Shown one piece after another: positions 36,053 through 44,565 of a DNA stretch of 64,000 nucleotides. Positions within the stretch are counted from its first letter, which is position 1. Every line of letters starts with the position of its first letter. A program made the position numbers and the translations under genes. The notes beneath the pieces are model-generated. The model searched no databases and was not told where the DNA came from. It worked only from the letters and a program-made list of their open reading frames with translations. This DNA comes from Archangium sp. (GTDB lineage: Bacteria; Myxococcota; Myxococcia; Myxococcales; Myxococcaceae). The stretch lies in the NCBI GenBank assembly GCA_030681645.1, contig JAUXRX010000049.1:310001-374000 (forward strand), read 5' to 3'.

Positions 36053-38191
36053 GTGATGATCAGGTTCCGGGTGGGGCACAGCTGGCGAAGGGAAACGCCA
36101 GGGCCCGGTGGCCCGCGCGACGCGTTCGCCTTCGAGCTGGAAGGCATCAACGTGCTCCCCGGGGCGAACGACGAGCCGCTGGTGCGCATCGTGGGCGGGC
36201 TGGTGGACGCGGTCGCGGCGCTGGTGGTCGACGGCGAGCGCGCGGGGCAGGTCTCGCTCGAAGACGTGCACCTCGAGCTGTGCTTCTGGCGCACGCAGGC
36301 CAACGAGGTGCAGGTCTGTGTGATCGATCTCTCGCAGCCGCCGCGGCAGGTGCGCGCGCCCCTCGCGGTCGAGCTGCCCACGCTGGTCGAGGCCACGGTG
36401 CGCTGCGCGCGGAGCTTCCTGCGCGACGTCGAGCAGCACCGCGGTGACATCGAGGCCGAGCTGGTGTCGCTGGAGAAGCGGCTCAAGCGCCTCACCGGCG
36501 CGGTGATCGAAGAGCGGGCGCGGCGCGAGAGCCCGGCGCCCTGGAGCGCGGTGCGCAGCGCGACGCTCCATCGCGGCGACGCGGGGGCAGAGGGCCGAAT
36601 CGGCGTGGGCTTCTCGCTGCGTGACGATGACGGCCGCACGCTGGCGTGGAACCGGAAGACGCGCGCGGGGCTGCCTCCCCTGCTCTTCGACGGCGAGCTG
36701 ACCCTGGCCGACGGCTCGCAGCAGCCGGGCCTGCCCTTCCTCACCATGATGGGGCTCGCGCGCGCCGCGACCGAGGGTGGCGCGAAGATCGGCGGGCAGC
36801 TCGTGCCGCCCGACCAGGTCTACCTGGGTGGGCTCGATCTCTGCCTGGCGCTGCGCTCGCGCAACCCGGCGCTCGGCGCGAACCCCTACGTCGAGGCGCT
36901 GCAGGTGCGCTGCACCGACGGGTTGACCGCGTTGCGCCAGCCGGTGCCCGACACCACCATGGCCACGGTGAGCCCGCCGCGGTCGACCCCGGGGGTGCCG
37001 CTCGCCGCGGTCGGCGACGTGCGGCGCGTCACCCTGCAGCCGCGCTGGAGCCGGCCGGTGGCGCTGGGTGAAGAAGGGGGCCGCATCCTGCTGGGGAAGC
37101 GGTGGGCGATCGTGCACTCGCCCCACGCGGCGCACGCCTTCACCCGCGCGGGGGCGACCGCGTTCCGTCACCTCTCCACCCGGGGCGTGGCGATCAGCCC
37201 CGACGGCGACGCGATCTGCGCCACGCCCGAGCGGGTGCTGTTCTTCGAGGGCCGCGGCCAGACGGCGCAGTGGTTTCGTGATCACGACGGCGCGCGCCCC
37301 GGCCCTGGCCTCGAGGCGATCTCCCCTCGAGGCGCGAGTTCGCCGTTCGGCGACGTGTTGGTCTGTCCGCTGGGGCGGCGCGGCGTGGTGGGCTACGCGC
37401 GCATGTCGGGCCGCGAGCTGTGGCGCTTCGAGCCGGCGCGCACGCAGAGCCTCACCTTCTCGCGCGTGGGTTCACGCGTGCTGGTGGGCACCGACGGCGG
37501 CACGCTGTACGGCGTCGACGCGTCGGACGGGCAGGTGCGCTTCCGGGTGAAGGCGGGGCTGCCGGTCGTGCGCGAGGCGGTGGCGGTGCGCAACCGCGCG
37601 CTGGTGGTGCTCAACCGCGGCGAACACTCGGCGATCTACCTCTGCGACGCGCTGTCTTCGGGAGACACCACGCCCGCCGGCGCGATCGTGTGGACGCGGG
37701 AGCTGATCCTCTCCACTCCTTCTTCCCCCGTCTGGGCGCGAGGCCACACCTGGGTGGGCGGCGGGCGGGACGGCCGCACGGTGCTGATCTGCCTGGGCAA
37801 GAACGGCCAGGTGCTCTGGGAAAAGACGATTCCGTGTGACGCGCGCACGCTCTCGCTGCTGCCATGGGAAGGCGGTGTGCTGGTGGCCGACGCGAGGGGT
37901 GCGGCCACGCGGGTGCTGCCCGACGGGAGCGCGGAGTGGGTGCTCGGCTCCTCGGGCGACGAGCTGAACCGGGCGATCCCGCTCGCGGTGCGCAGGCGCA
38001 CGCTGGTGGTGCCCGGGCCCGTCACCCGGCTGGTGCAACCGCGCGGCGGGCGGGTGCTGGCCGAGCTGGCCACCGGCCCACGCATGCTCGATCTCGCGAC
38101 CGACGCGAAGCTGACGATCTACGTGCTGCGCGAGCCGGGCACGCTGGAGACCTTCGTCCCCGGCGCGGCGCTCGCGGTCGTGCCCTCCTGA
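36053..38191 (+). CDS. Large PQQ-like beta-propeller protein, unknown function
   Basis: A 712-residue protein starting at a GTG followed at once by ATG. Residues 1-320 are an unidentified mixed domain with a charged helix (about 130-165). From about 330 onward there are repeated blades of PQQ/WD-like type (for example ISPDGDAICATPERVLFFEG, TDGGTLYGVDASDGQV, WVGGGRDGRTVLICLGKNG). No signal peptide, so probably cytoplasmic. A family D repeat (37322-37344) is read as SPRGASSP between blades. It is divergent from the HARE-HTH gene. Confidence 0.72.
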   Translation: MMIRFRVGHSWRRETPGPGGPRDAFAFELEGINVLPGANDEPLVRIVGGLVDAVAALVVDGERAGQVSLEDVHLELCFWRTQANEVQVCVIDLSQPPRQVRAPLAVELPTLVEATVRCARSFLRDVEQHRGDIEAELVSLEKRLKRLTGAVIEERARRESPAPWSAVRSATLHRGDAGAEGRIGVGFSLRDDDGRTLAWNRKTRAGLPPLLFDGELTLADGSQQPGLPFLTMMGLARAATEGGAKIGGQLVPPDQVYLGGLDLCLALRSRNPALGANPYVEALQVRCTDGLTALRQPVPDTTMATVSPPRSTPGVPLAAVGDVRRVTLQPRWSRPVALGEEGGRILLGKRWAIVHSPHAAHAFTRAGATAFRHLSTRGVAISPDGDAICATPERVLFFEGRGQTAQWFRDHDGARPGPGLEAISPRGASSPFGDVLVCPLGRRGVVGYARMSGRELWRFEPARTQSLTFSRVGSRVLVGTDGGTLYGVDASDGQVRFRVKAGLPVVREAVAVRNRALVVLNRGEHSAIYLCDALSSGDTTPAGAIVWTRELILSTPSSPVWARGHTWVGGGRDGRTVLICLGKNGQVLWEKTIPCDARTLSLLPWEGGVLVADARGAATRVLPDGSAEWVLGSSGDELNRAIPLAVRRRTLVVPGPVTRLVQPRGGRVLAELATGPRMLDLATDAKLTIYVLREPGTLETFVPGAALAVVPS
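37322..37344 (+). repeat. Family D 23-bp intragenic repeat, copy 3
   Basis: Identical over 25 bases (from 37320) to the copy in the patatin gene but read in a different frame, as SPRGASSP. Confidence 0.85.
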
Positions 38192-38194
38192 GCT

Positions 38195-38221
38195 CCCTCT
38201 CCCTGCGCAGCGGGGAGAGGG
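38195..38221. repeat. Family A palindromic repeat, copy 4
   Basis: CCCTCTCCC-TGCGCAGCG-GGGAGAGGG with tail GGGGTGAGGGG, between the convergent propeller and EF-hand genes. Confidence 0.85.
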
Positions 38222-38239
38222 CCGGGGTGAGGGGCTCAC

Positions 38240-38614
38240 TCAGCGCGCTGACCACCAGGCCTTGAACTCCTCCCAGGAGATCCGGCCCGAGTGGTTGACG
38301 TCGATGACCTCGAGCGCGATCGCCAGCTCATCTTCGGGCACTTCCTGGCCAAGCGCTTCGAGCAGCCGCGCGAGCTCGTTGCGGTCGATGCTGGCCGAGC
38401 CGTCGCGGTCGAAGGTCTTGAAGATCTCGAACACCTCGTCGTTCTCGGGCTCGCCGTCGGAGAGCTCGGGGTGGCTCACCTGTCCATGCATGGGCGGGCT
38501 GCGCTTCGAGGCCTTCCTCTTCGGGGCCGGAGCCGCCTTCTTCGGGGCCGCCTTCTTCGGGGTGAGCTTCTTCTTCGGAGTCTTCTTCGGGGTCTTCTTC
38601 TTCTTCGTGGCCAT
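38240..38614 (-). CDS. EF-hand protein with histone-like basic N-terminus
   Basis: A 124-residue protein. Residues 1-40 are Lys/Pro/Ala repeats (KKTPKKTPKKK, PKKAAPKKAA) like H1-type DNA-binding tails. The C-terminal half has two EF-hand loops, DRDGSASIDRNE and DVNHSGRISWEE, both with good calcium ligands at positions 1, 3, 5 and 12. The ATG at 38614 starts the basic tail. It could couple calcium to DNA or polyanion binding; that combination is inferred, not known. Confidence 0.82.
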   Translation of the reverse strand: MATKKKKTPKKTPKKKLTPKKAAPKKAAPAPKRKASKRSPPMHGQVSHPELSDGEPENDEVFEIFKTFDRDGSASIDRNELARLLEALGQEVPEDELAIALEVIDVNHSGRISWEEFKAWWSAR

Positions 38615-38674
38615 CGTCAGGCCAGCATGCACCACGACCCTTTCACCCGGAATGACGATGTGGCATTCAAAGCC

Positions 38675-39676
38675 ATGCAACCTCGCGAGCTGATCGACCT
38701 GCACATCCACATGGGCGGCGCCGTCGCCCCGCACATCCTGTGGTCCATCGCGCACCAGCAGGGCTTCAAGCTGCCGGTGAAGAACTACTTCGAGTTCGTC
38801 GAGCTGATCACGGCCTCGCCCGACAAGGTCGACAGCCTCGACAGCTACTTGAAGATCATGCACCAGTGGACGGAGAAGATTCAGAGCTCGCCAGCGGCCA
38901 TCGAGCGCTCGGTCTACGAGGTGATCGGCAAGGAGTACCGCAGCTCGCGCGTCACGCAGATCGAGCTGCGCTTCAACCCGATGAAGCGCAACCTGCACTC
39001 CGAGCTCGATCTCGACCACATCATCTCGGCGGCCATCCGCGGCATGGACCGCGCGGTGCTCGAGTACGACGTGAAGGCCTGCCTCATCTTCTGCCTGGCC
39101 CGGGAGTGGGACCACAAGCTCAACGGCATCATGGTGGACAAGGCGATCAAGTACCGGCACCGCGGCGTGTTGGGCATCGATCTCGCCGGCACCGAGGCGA
39201 ACGCGCTCGAGCTCAAGCCCGAGGTGGTCACGCAGTACGAAGACCTCTTCGCGCACGCGCGCAAGGGCGGCCTCAAGACCACCGTGCACACGGGTGAGAC
39301 GAAGGGCACCGGCGCCGAGGGCGTGATCGCCGTGGTGGAGAAGCTCAAGCCCAACCGCATCGGCCACGGCATCCGCGCGGCGTACGACGAGCAGGCGATG
39401 AAGCTGCTCAAGGAGCGCGACGTGGTGCTCGAGCTGTGCCCGACTTCGAACCTGCAGACCAAGGCGGTCGAGGGCGTGAAGGAGTTCGAGCACATCGTGC
39501 GCACGTTCTGGGATCGAGGCGTGAAGATCACCTTCAACACCGACGGCCCGTACCTGCTCAACACCGACATGCGGCGCGAGATCGAGCTGATCGAGGAGAA
39601 CAAGATCCTCACCCCGCACCAGGTCGATCAGACCCTGGTGTGGGCGCGCGACTACTCGTTCATCCCGAAGCAGTGA
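38675..39676 (+). CDS. Adenosine deaminase-family amidohydrolase
   Basis: A 333-residue metal-dependent deaminase of the ADA family. Zinc ligands are DLHIHMGG (HxH), HTGE, GHGI and Asp in NTDGP. The family motif is usually N-(S/T)-DDP; here the second Asp, which contacts the purine in ADA, is Gly, so the substrate may not be adenosine. ATG 38675 is chosen; an in-frame ATG about 16 codons upstream is possible. The TGA stop overlaps the pyrD ATG by one base, so the two are coupled. Confidence 0.82.
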   Translation: MQPRELIDLHIHMGGAVAPHILWSIAHQQGFKLPVKNYFEFVELITASPDKVDSLDSYLKIMHQWTEKIQSSPAAIERSVYEVIGKEYRSSRVTQIELRFNPMKRNLHSELDLDHIISAAIRGMDRAVLEYDVKACLIFCLAREWDHKLNGIMVDKAIKYRHRGVLGIDLAGTEANALELKPEVVTQYEDLFAHARKGGLKTTVHTGETKGTGAEGVIAVVEKLKPNRIGHGIRAAYDEQAMKLLKERDVVLELCPTSNLQTKAVEGVKEFEHIVRTFWDRGVKITFNTDGPYLLNTDMRREIELIEENKILTPHQVDQTLVWARDYSFIPKQ

Positions 39677-40734
39677 TGTACCGGCTGCTTCGTCCGCTGC
39701 TCTTCAGCCTCGACGCCGAGGTCGCCCACAACGTGGCCATGTGGGGCTTGTCGTGGGCGGAGCTCGCGCCGGGCGTGGCGAGCCTGCTGCGCCGCCGCGC
39801 ACGCCCGGAGCGCTCGACGCTCAAGGTGCGGGTGGCCGGGCTCGATTTCCCGAACCCGGTCGGGCTGGCCGCGGGCCTCGACAAGAACGCCGAAGCGGTG
39901 GCCGGGTTGTTCTCGCTGGGCTTCGGCTCGGTCGAGGTCGGCACGGTGACTCCGCGCGCCCAGCCGGGGAATCCGAAGCCCCGCATCTTCCGGCTCAAGG
40001 AGTACGAGGCGCTGATCAACCGGCTCGGCTTCAACAACGAGGGCATGGGCGCAATGGCGTCGCGGCTGCGCGAGCTGGAGTGGAGGCCCGCCCCCGTTGG
40101 CGTGAACATCGGCAAGAACAAGGACACGCCGCTGGAGATCGCGGTCGACGACTACGTGAAGTGCGCCGAGGCGTTGTCTCCGCTCGCCGACTACGTGGCG
40201 GTGAACCTGAGCTCTCCGAATACGCCGGGGCTACGCCAGCTGCAGGAACCGGAGGCGCTGGCCTCGCTGCTGCGCGCGGTGCGGGCGAAGGTGGTGGGCC
40301 GGCCGCTGTTCCTCAAGATCGCGCCGGATCTCGGTGACGAGGCGATCGACGCGGCCGTCGACGTGGCGCGCGACTGCGGGACCGACGGCATCATCTGCAC
40401 CAACACGACCATCACCCGGCCCGTGGAGCACCTGCAGGCCGGCGAGGTCGGTGGGCTCTCGGGGCGGCCGCTCTTCGCGCGCAGCACCGAGGTGGTGCGA
40501 CGCGCGTTTCGGCGCAGTGAGGGCAAGCTGCCCATCATCGGCGTCGGCGGGATCTTCGATGGTGAAGACGCGTGGAAGAAGATCTGCGCGGGCGCTTCGC
40601 TGGTGCAGGTGTACTCGGGGTTCATCTATCGGGGGCCGCCGCTGGTGACTGAGATCCTCGACACGCTCGAGACCAAGCTCAGCGAGCTGGGGTTTGATTC
40701 GATCTCGAAGGCGGTCGGCAGGGACGCTGGCTAG
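39676..40734 (+). CDS. pyrD: Dihydroorotate dehydrogenase (quinone), class 2
   Basis: Oxidises dihydroorotate to orotate in pyrimidine synthesis, passing electrons to quinone at the inner membrane. At 352 residues it has the class 2 N-terminal amphipathic membrane region, GLAAGLDKNAEAV (FMN region), catalytic Ser in VNLSSPNTPGLR, and TNTTITRP. The TGATG junction with the deaminase implies translational coupling, which puts two nucleotide enzymes in one operon. Confidence 0.95.
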   Translation: MYRLLRPLLFSLDAEVAHNVAMWGLSWAELAPGVASLLRRRARPERSTLKVRVAGLDFPNPVGLAAGLDKNAEAVAGLFSLGFGSVEVGTVTPRAQPGNPKPRIFRLKEYEALINRLGFNNEGMGAMASRLRELEWRPAPVGVNIGKNKDTPLEIAVDDYVKCAEALSPLADYVAVNLSSPNTPGLRQLQEPEALASLLRAVRAKVVGRPLFLKIAPDLGDEAIDAAVDVARDCGTDGIICTNTTITRPVEHLQAGEVGGLSGRPLFARSTEVVRRAFRRSEGKLPIIGVGGIFDGEDAWKKICAGASLVQVYSGFIYRGPPLVTEILDTLETKLSELGFDSISKAVGRDAG

Positions 40735-40742
40735 CCTCGAAA

Positions 40743-40848
40743 CCTCTCCCTGCGACGCGGGGAGAGGTCGGCGCGCAGCGCCGGGTGAGGGGCGCTGGGC
40801 ATGGTTGGCCCCTCACCCCTGCCCTCTCCCCGCTGCGCAGGGAGAGGG
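40743..40848. repeat. Two family A repeats in inverted orientation (copies 5 and 6)
   Basis: Hairpin CCTCTCCC/GGGAGAGG (40743-40767) and hairpin CCCTCTCCC/GGGAGAGGG (40822-40848). Their conserved tails face each other: GGGTGAGGGG (40783-40792) is complementary to CCCCTCACCC (40809-40818). Located between two convergent genes. Confidence 0.85.
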
Positions 40849-40858
40849 AGACACCTGC

Positions 40859-42499
40859 CTACGTGAGCAGCTGGCCCGTGATGGGCAATGCGACGATCTT
40901 CTCCCTCGCCACGCGCCCGTCCTTCACCCACGCCGCGCCGAAGTCGGCCAGGAACGTCGTCAGCACCCGCTGAACCATCGTCTCGAGCTCAGGCCCCGCG
41001 AGGGACAGCTTCGACTGCAGCGTCGCCAGCGCGCGCTTTCCTGCCGAGGCGCGAAGCTGCGCCCCTGGTCCCGCCTCTTCGAAGATGCGCGAGCAGAGCT
41101 CGGTCAGCTTGAGCTCAGGGAACGGCGCGACGTCGACGAGCTCATCGACTTCAGCTCGCGCCACCACCGCGGCGAACAAGCGCTGCGGGGTGAGCTCGGC
41201 CAGCGTGGACCCGAAGCGCGCGATGATCTCGGCCGGCGACGGTGAGAGCAGCGACTGGAACACCGCCCGCTGCTGCCGCACCCGCTGCAGGATCGCCTCG
41301 GACTCAGCCACCTCGCGCCGTGAACGGAACGGCACCGGCTCCGCGCCCGGCACCTTGAGCGCCTTCAACGGGCGCCGCTGCAGCAACGCCCCCAGCGCCT
41401 CCGACTCTTCCTCGAGGGCCAGCCACGTCTCGCCGAAGCGGGAGCCTTCCTCGTGCACCAGCTTCTCGACCTGCCGCTTGAGCCGCAGCGTCAACGAGAA
41501 CCCGCACTGGAACAGCATGCGCAGCGTCGTCTCGCGCACCACGTCGGTCGCCAGTGCGGGATCCCCGCCCGTGTAGTGCTCGAGGCCCAGGTCGAGGTAG
41601 TCGCGCGCGTGCTCGGAGAGCCGCTTGATCGCCAGCGGGTCTCCCGGCTCGGCGCCGTCCGCCACCAGCACGCAGTTCACCAGGTACCGCACCTCACCCT
41701 CGAGGTTCTGCCGCTCCACCGGGTCGAGCCCCTGGAACGCCGCGGCCACGTAGTCGACCCGGTTCTGCTGCTGCGCCAGCGCCGACTGCGCCCTGCCCTT
41801 CACCCCGACCTTCTCAGGATCGACCCAGGCGAAGACCTTGATCGACTCGTCGAGCGGCGGGAAGCCGAGGTCTTCCAGGCGCGCGCGACGGAACTGGTAG
41901 GCCGCTTCTTCCAACTCGGTCACCGCTTCCCAGCGCACCGCCTCGAGGAAGCGCCCCAGCTCGAACGGGTTCTGCGTGACCAGGTCGTAGGTGAGGCGGC
42001 GCAGCGCGGCCTCGTCGACGCCGTCGATGCGGAACTCGAGGAGGTACTTCCCCTCGGGCATCTCCATCGTCGGGCCTTCGGTGTCGACGTCGGGGTTCTC
42101 TTCGAGGTCGTGGATGATGACGAGGCGCTTGTAGACGAGCTCGAGCACCTCCATGTCGAGCGAGCCCAGCTTCTTGACGAAGTCCTCGTCGTCATCGCCC
42201 CGGGCCGCGCGCAGCCAGTGCAGCACCTCGAGCGGGTCCATGCGATCCCGCTGCCAGGCGGCCAGGTCCACGAAGGTGCGGAACTGCTCGGGCGTGGCGA
42301 GCTGGACGATCTCCGTCGAGTCGGGGAGCCCCACGTCGATGATGGTCGAGTACACGTCTTCGGCCGGCAGCGAGCGCACCAGCGCCTTGCCGTCGACCTC
42401 TTCCATCATCGCGTCGATGCGGTTGCGCGGCGCCAGCTCGGTGAGCCGGCGCACCAGCTCGGCCCTGCGCAACATTCGCTTTTCCTGGCTCGAGGTCAC
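40859..42499 (-). CDS. DUF6178 family protein
   Basis: A 546-residue soluble, largely helical protein matching the DUF6178 family seen mainly in Deltaproteobacteria and relatives. The N-terminal pattern is recognisable: KALVRSLPAEDVYSTI, then LATPEQFRTFVDLAAWQRDR and LEVLHWL. No catalytic motif is evident and the function is unknown. It starts at GTG 42499 or at the ATG eight codons later. Confidence 0.8.
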   Translation of the reverse strand: MTSSQEKRMLRRAELVRRLTELAPRNRIDAMMEEVDGKALVRSLPAEDVYSTIIDVGLPDSTEIVQLATPEQFRTFVDLAAWQRDRMDPLEVLHWLRAARGDDDEDFVKKLGSLDMEVLELVYKRLVIIHDLEENPDVDTEGPTMEMPEGKYLLEFRIDGVDEAALRRLTYDLVTQNPFELGRFLEAVRWEAVTELEEAAYQFRRARLEDLGFPPLDESIKVFAWVDPEKVGVKGRAQSALAQQQNRVDYVAAAFQGLDPVERQNLEGEVRYLVNCVLVADGAEPGDPLAIKRLSEHARDYLDLGLEHYTGGDPALATDVVRETTLRMLFQCGFSLTLRLKRQVEKLVHEEGSRFGETWLALEEESEALGALLQRRPLKALKVPGAEPVPFRSRREVAESEAILQRVRQQRAVFQSLLSPSPAEIIARFGSTLAELTPQRLFAAVVARAEVDELVDVAPFPELKLTELCSRIFEEAGPGAQLRASAGKRALATLQSKLSLAGPELETMVQRVLTTFLADFGAAWVKDGRVAREKIVALPITGQLLT

Positions 42500-42531
42500 G
42501 CGACCGCCCTATTCCGTTCGAGGAACCAGAG

Positions 42532-44427
42532 CTAGTTGATCCCGCCGCACAACCACACCAGGTTGAAGCCGCGCAGCACCGGCGTGCTCTGCCCGTCCAC
42601 CGAGCGGAGCACGAACTCGACCCGCAGGAACTTCGTGCGCGGCACCCCCGCGTTCACCAGGTCGACCGGGGAGGTGCTGAAGGGCCCGTAGCGGACCAGC
42701 GTTGACGAGGCGAGCTCGGCCTGGGTGTTCGCCGCCTTCACGAAGACCTGGATGGACGTATTCGGCGGGGTGAGCGCGTCCCAGGTGAGCGTGCGCCACT
42801 CGTTGTCCGCGTCGCAGGCCTCGAAGTCCTTCCGGTAGGTGCCGCGCGGGGCCGTGAAGTTGCGCAGCTGGTAGCCGGTGAAGTCGGAGTACGTGTACAG
42901 GCCCGGCGGCTGCTGCGGCGTGCGGGTGACCGCGCCCGTGACGTTGTCCACCTTCGAGGCGTTGCCGGACGAGTTGTTCACCCAGGGGTGGCCGTCGGCG
43001 TCGAGGCCCACCCCGATGCTGCCGCCGGTGTTCGCGTCGCTCATGTCGATGAACTGCGCGGTGCCGAAGGGGATGACCGCGCCCGTCTCGGCGTCGAAGC
43101 GGATCAGCTGGGCGGTGGCGCCGCCGTAGCCCGACATGAACACCCGGCCCATGGTGTCGACCGCGATGCCGCGGCCCCACTCGAAGGAGGTGCCCTGAGG
43201 GCTGCGCGCCGCGCTGAAGTCGAACTTGGTCCACGTGCCCGTCGAGTGATCGTAGCGGCAGGCGAAGGGCCCGAGCGTCCACCCCGGCAGCCACACCCGG
43301 TTCTTCCCGTCGATGCCGATGCCGTAGGCCTGGCACTCGGGCGTGTTCTGAATGGTCTGGCTGACGAGCGCGCCGGTCACGGTGTTGATCAGGGCCAGGT
43401 GGGCCACCCCGGGCTCCACCACCCAGAGGCGCTGGAGGCGATCGACGATCGCGCCGTAGGGCCCGAAGCTGAGCTGCACGTAGTTCAAGCCGCCCGGGGA
43501 GACCGGCATCAACTCACCGTTGGCGGTGCTCAGCTTGTACATGCGCTGCTCGAACCAGATGCCAGCCCACAGGTCGCCCGCGGTGCCCTCGGCGCCCGCC
43601 GAGACCGCCAGTGCCCGGCCCGTCACTTCGCCGCCCGGGGGCGGGGCGCCGAGGGGCTTGGTGAAGAGCACGCACTCGTCGTACGTCGCCGGGTTGGCCA
43701 TGTCGGAGGGGATGATCATCTCTCCATCGGCGGGCGCGATGCTGATCTGCCCGTCGCCGTTGATGTCGCGGCTGGTCTCGATGGTGCCGTTGCCGTTTCG
43801 ATCGATGCACGACGAGGGATCGTTGGCGATCTTCGTGACCGACCCCTGCTTCCCCGTGCCGCGGTTGGCCACGAACATGTCTCCAAACAGATCGAGCGCG
43901 GTGCGGCTGGGGTGCCAGCTCTGATCGGCACGCATCTGGTGCACCACGCCGCCCGCACAGGGAGGCCCGGCGCTGTTCGAGCAGTCCTTCGGGATCACCG
44001 AGAAATAGCGGCCCACCTCGCGCCCCGTGCGGGTGTCGTACTTCGACACCCAGCCGCGCGAGTCGTTGGCGATCCACATGAAGTAGAATTCGGCCGCGCC
44101 CTGGTTCAGCACCACGTGACCGTTGGGGTCGAGCTTGACGCCTTCCCCCTGGCCGCCTGCACCGCCGTCGAGCGTGAAGCCTCCGCCTGCGTCGGGCCCG
44201 AAGCCCAGCGTGGTGGTGCCGTCGCCGCCGTCGAAACCCATGCCGCCACCCGCGCCGCCGGTGCCGCCACCGCCCGCGCCACCACCCAGGCCGCCGTCGC
44301 CGGTGCCTCCGCCTGCACCGGTGCCGCCATCCTTCTTGATGACCACCGTGTTGCCGCACTGGCACTGGCAGCCGGTGACCGACATCAGCACCGCGAGCAC
44401 CACCAGGGGACTGAGCTTCAGCTTCAT
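42532..44427 (-). CDS. Glycine-rich-linker beta-propeller lipoprotein
   Basis: A 631-residue lipoprotein (lipobox VTGC) with a long Gly/Asp linker (about residues 33-95) typical of myxobacterial surface proteins, then a propeller with NHL/streptogramin-lyase-like blades (FMWIANDSRGWVSKYDTRTG, GIGIDGKNRVWLPGW, GIAVDTMGRVFMSG, GVGLDADGHPWVNN). It includes a calcium-type DRNGNGTIETSRDINGDGQI segment like paired dockerin or EF-hand loops. The C-terminal 100 residues look like a jelly-roll adhesin or binding domain. An extracellular role is inferred. Confidence 0.8.
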   Translation of the reverse strand: MKLKLSPLVVLAVLMSVTGCQCQCGNTVVIKKDGGTGAGGGTGDGGLGGGAGGGGTGGAGGGMGFDGGDGTTTLGFGPDAGGGFTLDGGAGGQGEGVKLDPNGHVVLNQGAAEFYFMWIANDSRGWVSKYDTRTGREVGRYFSVIPKDCSNSAGPPCAGGVVHQMRADQSWHPSRTALDLFGDMFVANRGTGKQGSVTKIANDPSSCIDRNGNGTIETSRDINGDGQISIAPADGEMIIPSDMANPATYDECVLFTKPLGAPPPGGEVTGRALAVSAGAEGTAGDLWAGIWFEQRMYKLSTANGELMPVSPGGLNYVQLSFGPYGAIVDRLQRLWVVEPGVAHLALINTVTGALVSQTIQNTPECQAYGIGIDGKNRVWLPGWTLGPFACRYDHSTGTWTKFDFSAARSPQGTSFEWGRGIAVDTMGRVFMSGYGGATAQLIRFDAETGAVIPFGTAQFIDMSDANTGGSIGVGLDADGHPWVNNSSGNASKVDNVTGAVTRTPQQPPGLYTYSDFTGYQLRNFTAPRGTYRKDFEACDADNEWRTLTWDALTPPNTSIQVFVKAANTQAELASSTLVRYGPFSTSPVDLVNAGVPRTKFLRVEFVLRSVDGQSTPVLRGFNLVWLCGGIN

Positions 44428-44460
44428 GCCCGGGAGTGTCGGTGCCCCGCTGACATCAGG

Positions 44461-44538
44461 TCAACCGATGATGCCCAACAGAGTGCGCCAGACGTCCTGA
44501 TGACCGATGTCCTCGTTTGATGAGAAACCGAGAAGTGC
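44461..44538 (-). repeat. Diverged duplicate of the ysxC 3' end
   Basis: 78 bp matching 46944-47021 with seven differences. On the minus strand it encodes the last 25 residues of YsxC plus stop (ending WRTLLGIIG); six of the seven changes are synonymous and one is Glu to Gln. It is bracketed by two copies of GACATCAGGTCA (44452-44463 and 44539-44550). Confidence 0.9.
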
Positions 44539-44565
44539 GACATCAGGTCACCCGGTGATCGGTCG

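Noticed and set aside
40859..42499. An antisense coding gene of about 360 codons in the same span
   Set aside because: High-GC antisense shadow of the DUF6178 gene, with Arg/His/Val-rich composition and no motif.
44461..44538. A functional truncated ysxC gene
   Set aside because: Only the last 25 codons are present and an in-frame stop lies just upstream of them.
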